This document shows, piece by piece, positions 14,802 through 18,248 of a DNA stretch of 18,248 nt (position 1 is the stretch's first letter; the number at the start of each line of letters is the position of its first letter). Under the pieces are notes generated by a model that did not search any database, was not told where the DNA came from, and saw only the letters and a list, made by a program, of their open reading frames with translations. The stretch lies in the NCBI GenBank assembly GCA_050258735.1, contig JBLMZJ010000015.1, positions 1 through 18,248 on the forward strand, written 5' to 3'. The stretch is from Syntrophomonas_A sp050258735 (GTDB lineage Bacteria; Bacillota; Syntrophomonadia; Syntrophomonadales; Syntrophomonadaceae). A program made the position numbers and the translations under genes.

Positions 14802-15042
14802 TGGTGATCCTCCCGGATGTCGTATTGCTTTCGATAAGCAGACCAGTTCTAACATACTTGATAATACATTATTATCTCATAATGGTACAGTCAGCCCAAA
14901 TGATCAAACCATTGCACTACGTCCAAATTAAACACGAAGTTGAGGCACAAGTAAGCCCCGCGATGAAGCGTACATGGAGCACGTCGATCGAGCGGGGCTT
15001 ATTCATAGCAATCGGTTTCAAAGCACTGATCGAACCGGATCG
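14802..15042. other. intergenic region between the aminotransferase and thiolase genes
   Basis: 241 bp without a convincing gene. It contains a 10-bp stem TAAGCCCCGC/GCGGGGCTTA (14952-14961 and 14992-15001, 30-nt loop) and a symmetrical element at 14860-14876. The stem is probably the thiolase transcript end, but only weak T-tracts follow on either strand. Confidence 0.5.
14860..14876. promoter_or_regulatory. 17-bp symmetrical operator-like element upstream of the aminotransferase gene
   Basis: GATAATA-CAT-TATTATC is a perfect 7-bp inverted repeat about 60 bp upstream of ATG 14801. Minus-strand -10-like hexamers lie close by (CATTAT or GATAAT, with TTGATC 17 nt upstream of CATTAT). It could be a repressor operator; the regulator is unknown. 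Confidence 0.4.
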
Positions 15043-16254
15043 TTAAATATCGCGAGTCCAGAGAGAGGCCATGCCCGGGCCGCCGCCGACACATAGAGAG
15101 GCACCGCCAGTCGTCTTGCCCTGTCGCTCCAATTCGTAATAAAGGCTTACGATGATACGCAGAGCGGTGCAGCCTACCGGGTGGCCCAAGGCAATACCGG
15201 AACCATTAAGGTTGACGTTGTCGAAACTCATGTCGATACCGTATTCTTTCCTGAGCAACTTCTTGACTCCCAGAACCTGAGCGGCAAAGGCTTCGTTTAT
15301 CTCCCAATAATCCACGTCTTTATACTTCATGCCCGCCTGTTTCAGGCATTTAGGAATAGCTACGGCCGGCCCCAGACCCATGACCTTGGCATCTACCCCC
15401 TCCGTACATACATTTATCAGTTTCATCAGGGGTTTGATACCTAGTTCATCTGCCTTTTTCCTGGTCATAAAAACGGCGGCAGCTGAAGCATCATTAAGTC
15501 CTGAAGCATTAGCGGCAGTAGTTACCCCGTTTTTGTTGAAGGCCGGCGGTAGTTTCGCCATCTTGTCCAGGCTCGGATCTTTAATAGGATGTTCATCAGT
15601 ATCAAAAACAGTTATACCCTTCTTGCCTGGTATTTCCACCGGAACGATCTCTCGTTTAAAAACACCGGCAGCAACACCAGCATTGGCCCGCATGTGGCTC
15701 ATCAATGCCAGTTCATCGCACTCCTGCCGGGTTATACCGTAGATCTCCGCGACCCGGTCGGCTGTGGTTCCCATATGCCCCTGGGCAAGGGCGCAGACCA
15801 ATCCGTCGGACAGCATGGCATCTTCAAGTTTACCAGGTCCCATGCGGTATCCCGAGCGGGCATTCTGCAGTAGGTAAGGAATGTTGCTCATGCTCTCGGT
15901 ACCGATCACCAAAGCGATATCGGTTTTGCCCAGCATCAGACTCATAGCTGCGATCTCGGTTGCCCGCATCCCGGACGCACAGTTCTGCGAGATCTCACAG
16001 GCACCTGACTTGACATCCATCCCTATAGCCATAGCCACCTGGCGCGGCGGAAGGGAACCATTACCATGATGCAGACACATACCCAATACCAGTTCATCGA
16101 TCATCTTGGGATCGATCCCCGCCCGTTTTAGCGCCTCAGCCCCCGCTATAGCCGAGAGTTGATTGGCCCTTACACTCTTCAGGCTCCCCAGGTAATCCCC
16201 GATAGCGGTGCGGCACGCGCTGACCATCACAACGTCATTGATCTCTCTGGACAT
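15043..16254 (-). CDS. thiolase (acetyl-CoA acetyltransferase family)
   Basis: A 403-residue thiolase II-type enzyme that condenses two acyl-CoA or cleaves 3-ketoacyl-CoA, in the cytoplasm. The nucleophilic cysteine is C92 in SQNCASGMRA. NEAFAAQ, the catalytic H358 in GHPVGCTALRI and the second cysteine C388 in CVGGGPGMA are all present. Length is normal. The HPVGCTALR motif differs from the HPxGASGAR of classical biosynthetic thiolases. In a syntroph the role would be in beta-oxidation or butyrate/polymer metabolism; the genus is inference. TAGGGGG lies 7 nt ahead of ATG 16254. No other fatty-acid gene adjoins, so acyl-chain specificity is open. Confidence 0.94.
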   Translation of the reverse strand: MSREINDVVMVSACRTAIGDYLGSLKSVRANQLSAIAGAEALKRAGIDPKMIDELVLGMCLHHGNGSLPPRQVAMAIGMDVKSGACEISQNCASGMRATEIAAMSLMLGKTDIALVIGTESMSNIPYLLQNARSGYRMGPGKLEDAMLSDGLVCALAQGHMGTTADRVAEIYGITRQECDELALMSHMRANAGVAAGVFKREIVPVEIPGKKGITVFDTDEHPIKDPSLDKMAKLPPAFNKNGVTTAANASGLNDASAAAVFMTRKKADELGIKPLMKLINVCTEGVDAKVMGLGPAVAIPKCLKQAGMKYKDVDYWEINEAFAAQVLGVKKLLRKEYGIDMSFDNVNLNGSGIALGHPVGCTALRIIVSLYYELERQGKTTGGASLCVGGGPGMASLWTRDI

Positions 16255-16569
16255 TTTCTAACCCCCTAATATATTTTAGGATTTGAAAATGCAAGAACTA
16301 TTCCATACCCCCAACGCCTGATGTTTAAATATCTTCTTGGAATGCGATGCCGTTTTCACCCCCACCTGGAACCTTGAATAGCCGTAAAAACCAAGGGGTC
16401 CTTACGACCGGGGCGTACTCATCCGCTGCATATCGGCATCTCCTGCGTGCGTTAATGCAACATCCATTGCAGTTTTGCACGCGGGAAGGTGGCACGGGGA
16501 TAAACAGCAGGTGGCAATATTGCGGGGAATGCCGCAGGAAACTTGAAGAGTAGTATTATTTCCGTGTTC
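16255..16569. other. structured intergenic region upstream of the thiolase gene
   Basis: No protein-coding signal convinces. On either strand nested stems occur: GCGTGC/GCACGC (16445-16450, 16477-16482) enclosing TGCAA/TTGCA (16456-16460, 16467-16471), and TGCGG/CCGCA near 16519-16535. If transcribed on the minus strand this lies in the thiolase leader. It matches no riboswitch I recognise. Confidence 0.4.
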
Positions 16570-16607
16570 AAAAAAAAAAAGGTCTTCGCTGTACCGCGAA
16601 GACCTTT
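16570..16607 (-). terminator. intrinsic terminator of the SLH-protein gene
   Basis: A perfect 12-bp stem AAAGGTCTTCGC/GCGAAGACCTTT (16578-16589, 16596-16607; 6-nt loop) is followed on the minus strand by a run of T residues, the complement of A at 16570-16580. It lies 22-60 nt after the SLH-protein stop codon. Confidence 0.92.
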
Positions 16608-16628
16608 CTTATAAACCGACCTTATTGC

Positions 16629-17780
16629 TTAAGGGTTCGTAGTTGCTGTGGTTGAATCAGTCGAAGTTCCGGTCTGAGTCCCGGTATCAGTGCCGGTTCC
16701 AGTATCAGTGGTGGTGTTAGTTCCGGTGTCAGTGGTAGTGCAGGTGCTATTATCACCGGTGGTACCGGTATTGTCTCCGGTAGTTGAATCACCGGAATCC
16801 GTCGTTGTTCCGTCATCTTCTTCATCCTCTATGTTCTCTACTGCCTTCGCCAGCATAGAGGCAACTTCAGCTCTGGTTATCTTGCTGTTGGGATTGAACT
16901 TGCCGTCAGGTCTGCCAAACACGATGCCCGCTTCACGCAGCGCAATTATGTAGCCAAGATCTTCTGAAGAAATCAGTACAGAATCACTGAAGGTATACTC
17001 AGCCGAATCGACGGGTTCCAGTCCCAGAGCCTTGGCCAGCATTACCGCGGTCTGCGCCCGGCTGGCCTGGACCGAACTATGAAAGCGGTTCATATTAACG
17101 ATCTGCAGTTTGGTGGCTTCCTGAGCTTCATCCTGGGCCCACTCCGGAACGTCCTCGCCAACTGTGGTATCGGTGGTTCCTTCCTCGGTTGTAGTACCAG
17201 TGGTTCCCGTAGTGGTCGTGCTATCACTGTTTGTTTCCGTAGTCGTGGTCTCCCCGGTAGTCTCTTCAGGGCTGACCAGTTCAGCCATGTTTACTGCAAT
17301 AACCATAGCCTCAACTGAAGTGATCGGTGCGTCGGGTTTAAAGCTCCCATCAGTATAGCCGCTCATCAGGCCCAATTTTTGCACCTTTTCGATATTGGAA
17401 CTGGACCAATGTTTGCTGGTGTCCGTAAATTTCTTCTTGGCCACTTCACTGCGCTTCTGCTGCAGATTGTCCTTGATGACGTCTACCTGCTTTTCGCTCT
17501 TGTTTTTCAGGACCTTGTTTTCAGAGGATTTGCCTGTCTGCCCCTTCTGACTTGGGCCATTGGTGTTCTTCGATTTATCAATGCCGGAAGAGGACCCCTT
17601 ATCAGATTTGCTGCTGTTAGCGGATGACTGGTCGACCGCACCCTTGCTGCTGCCGTTCCCATTACCGCTGCTGACACTGCTGTTCCCGCCACCATTTCCA
17701 CCACCGCCTTTTGCCATCACTGGCAAAGCGATTAACAGCAACGACATTACAACGACCAGTACAAAAGAAAATTTCTTCAA
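16629..17780 (-). CDS. secreted SLH-domain (S-layer homology) protein with Thr-rich low-complexity regions
   Basis: A 383-residue exported protein that would bind the cell-wall polymer through SLH domains. It has a signal peptide (residues 1-23, MKKFSFVLVVVMSLLLIALPVMA), a Gly/Ser/Lys-rich stretch (24-110), SLH 1 (116-165: FTDTSKHWSSSNIEKVQKLGLMSGYTDGSFKPDAPIT), a Thr-rich linker (173-207), a degenerate SLH 2 (~212-255) and SLH 3 (262-315: GRPDGKFNPNSKITRAEVA). A tail of Thr/Gly/Asp repeats (~322-383) follows. The start codon is TTG 17780 with AAGGAGG 10 nt ahead. An out-of-frame ATG-CGT-TGA (17785-17777) overlaps the TTG. The low-complexity segments could be wall-spanning linkers. The gene ends in a strong terminator; the downstream neighbour is thiolase. 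Confidence 0.9.
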   Translation of the reverse strand: MKKFSFVLVVVMSLLLIALPVMAKGGGGNGGGNSSVSSGNGNGSSKGAVDQSSANSSKSDKGSSSGIDKSKNTNGPSQKGQTGKSSENKVLKNKSEKQVDVIKDNLQQKRSEVAKKKFTDTSKHWSSSNIEKVQKLGLMSGYTDGSFKPDAPITSVEAMVIAVNMAELVSPEETTGETTTTETNSDSTTTTGTTGTTTEEGTTDTTVGEDVPEWAQDEAQEATKLQIVNMNRFHSSVQASRAQTAVMLAKALGLEPVDSAEYTFSDSVLISSEDLGYIIALREAGIVFGRPDGKFNPNSKITRAEVASMLAKAVENIEDEEDDGTTTDSGDSTTGDNTGTTGDNSTCTTTDTGTNTTTDTGTGTDTGTQTGTSTDSTTATTNP

Positions 17781-18047
17781 CGCATCCCAACCTCCTTATA
17801 ACCATTTTTCATTTGTCACACTATTCATTCTATACCATGTCTTGACCAACTTCTTTAGGCCCCTTTTCCTATTTTGTATTGCCTTTTGTCTCATTCTGGG
17901 ACCTTAATTTGTCATAAAATAAATATTAATTCAGCCCCGCTCTATTAGCAACATCCTACCATTGTCCCTAAAGGGGGCCGTCATATCGGACATCTGCCTT
18001 CGCTACCGCTTGTCATATGTCTCGATCTGTCCGCAAGCCCGCAAGGG

Positions 18048-18087
18048 CTGACTCGCGACGACCACATCTGAAATGCAGCATTTCAGA
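18048..18087 (-). repeat. partial 5S rRNA-like duplicate with near-perfect palindrome
   Basis: Positions 18062-18078 repeat exactly 17 bp of the 5S gene (18158-18174), and the adjacent CTCGCGACG resembles the 5S 3' end CTGGCGACG after a ~10-bp deletion. The copy also forms an 11-bp inverted repeat (18065-18075 with 18077-18087) that was not part of the 5S gene. It lies just beyond the rrn terminator. Confidence 0.65.
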
Positions 18088-18092
18088 TACAT

Positions 18093-18126
18093 AAAATTAG
18101 AGGACCCGATTTATCGAATCCTCTAA
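18093..18126 (-). terminator. intrinsic terminator downstream of 5S rRNA
   Basis: On the minus strand TTAGAGGA pairs with TCCTCTAA and continues with TTCGA/TCGGG (two G-T pairs) around a TAAA loop, then runs into TTTTATG. It begins 12 nt after the 5S 3' end and is placed to terminate the rRNA operon. Confidence 0.88.
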
Positions 18127-18138
18127 TAAATATAATTC

Positions 18139-18248
18139 CTGGCGACGTCCTACTCTCCCACATCTGAAATGCAGTACCATCGGCGCAGGAGAGCTTAACT
18201 GCCGTGTTCGGTATGGGAACGGGTGTGACCTCTCCGCCATTGTCACCA
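18139..18248 (-). rRNA. rrf: 5S ribosomal RNA (5' end a few nt beyond the window)
   Basis: Read on the minus strand, TGGTGACAATGGCGGAGAGG, CACACCCGTTCCCATACCGAAC, CGGCAGTTAAGCTC, GCGCCGATGGTACTGC, GGGAGAGTAGGACGTCGCCAG match the conserved 5S blocks in order. 110 nt lie in the window; a typical molecule is about 117 nt. The 23S and 16S genes would be expected further right, transcribed ahead of it. Confidence 0.96.

Larger units (their letters stand above)
17781..18138. other. spacer between the SLH gene and the 5S rRNA gene
   Basis: Next to the SLH gene an extended -10 (TGGTATAGAAT on the minus strand, around 17835) is the only promoter-like element, with no good -35. Towards the rRNA, short hairpins occur (AGCCC-GCAA-GGGCT, 18036-18049). 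The rrn terminator and a partial 5S duplicate are listed separately. No coding region is supported. Confidence 0.5.

Noticed and set aside
16347..16553. 68-codon plus-strand frame upstream of the thiolase gene
   Set aside because: No ribosome binding site or recognisable family; composition follows the stem-forming sequence.
16690..17358. Plus-strand frames rich in Val/Ser/Pro opposite the SLH gene
   Set aside because: They are the antisense of the Thr-rich low-complexity repeats; the minus strand has the signal peptide, SLH domains and ribosome binding site.
1..18248. CRISPR arrays, complete insertion sequences, phage genes and tRNA genes
   Set aside because: I saw no regularly spaced repeats of suitable length, transposase motifs, phage structural proteins or cloverleaf-forming segments.

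Overview
The window looks like a chromosomal segment of a low-to-moderate GC clostridial Bacillota (Firmicutes) bacterium, possibly a Syntrophomonas-type anaerobe. This rests on several signs: strong AGGAGG-type ribosome binding sites, several TTG/GTG starts, a DUF1836 regulator (a family typical of Firmicutes), an S-layer-homology surface protein, a BchE-like B12/radical SAM enzyme and a thiolase of the kind used in acyl-CoA metabolism. The genus is inference; no 16S sequence is present.

Layout, left to right. (1) 1-3496, minus strand: a tryptophan operon trpD-trpC-trpF-trpB, with trpB running off the left edge. Its promoter lies just after a methyltransferase gene. The leader contains nine GAG/UAG triplets, mostly at 5-nt intervals, followed by mutually exclusive antiterminator and terminator hairpins. 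This is the architecture of TRAP (MtrB)-controlled attenuation. trpE and trpG, usually first in such operons, are absent; about 270 nt of unassigned DNA separates the terminator from trpD. The best-supported trpD reading frame carries an in-frame TAG at codon 17. (2) 3536-6337: a minus-strand SAM-dependent methyltransferase, a plus-strand D-Ala-D-Ala carboxypeptidase, and a convergent minus-strand DUF1836 protein whose stop codon abuts that of the carboxypeptidase. (3) 6505-8902: a B12-binding/radical SAM protein with a C-terminal STAS-like domain, then a convergent small membrane protein. (4) 9077-11589: an ABC exporter operon with one ATPase and two paralogous six-helix permeases. (5) 11823-14801: a cyclase/kynurenine formamidase-family gene frameshifted at a CCCAA pentanucleotide repeat, two GNAT acetyltransferases, and a PatB/MalY-type aminotransferase. 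(6) 15043-17780: a thiolase, a 374-nt intergenic region with nested stems, a strong terminator, and a secreted SLH-domain protein. (7) 17781-18248: the 3' end of an rRNA operon on the minus strand, with 5S rRNA, its terminator and a partial 5S-like duplicate.

The most notable points are the TRAP-type leader on a trpE-less trp operon, the amber codon in trpD, the pentanucleotide-repeat frameshift in the cyclase gene, and the radical SAM-STAS fusion. No CRISPR array, complete transposon, phage module or tRNA gene was recognised, and I see no convincing new multi-gene defence or biosynthetic system.
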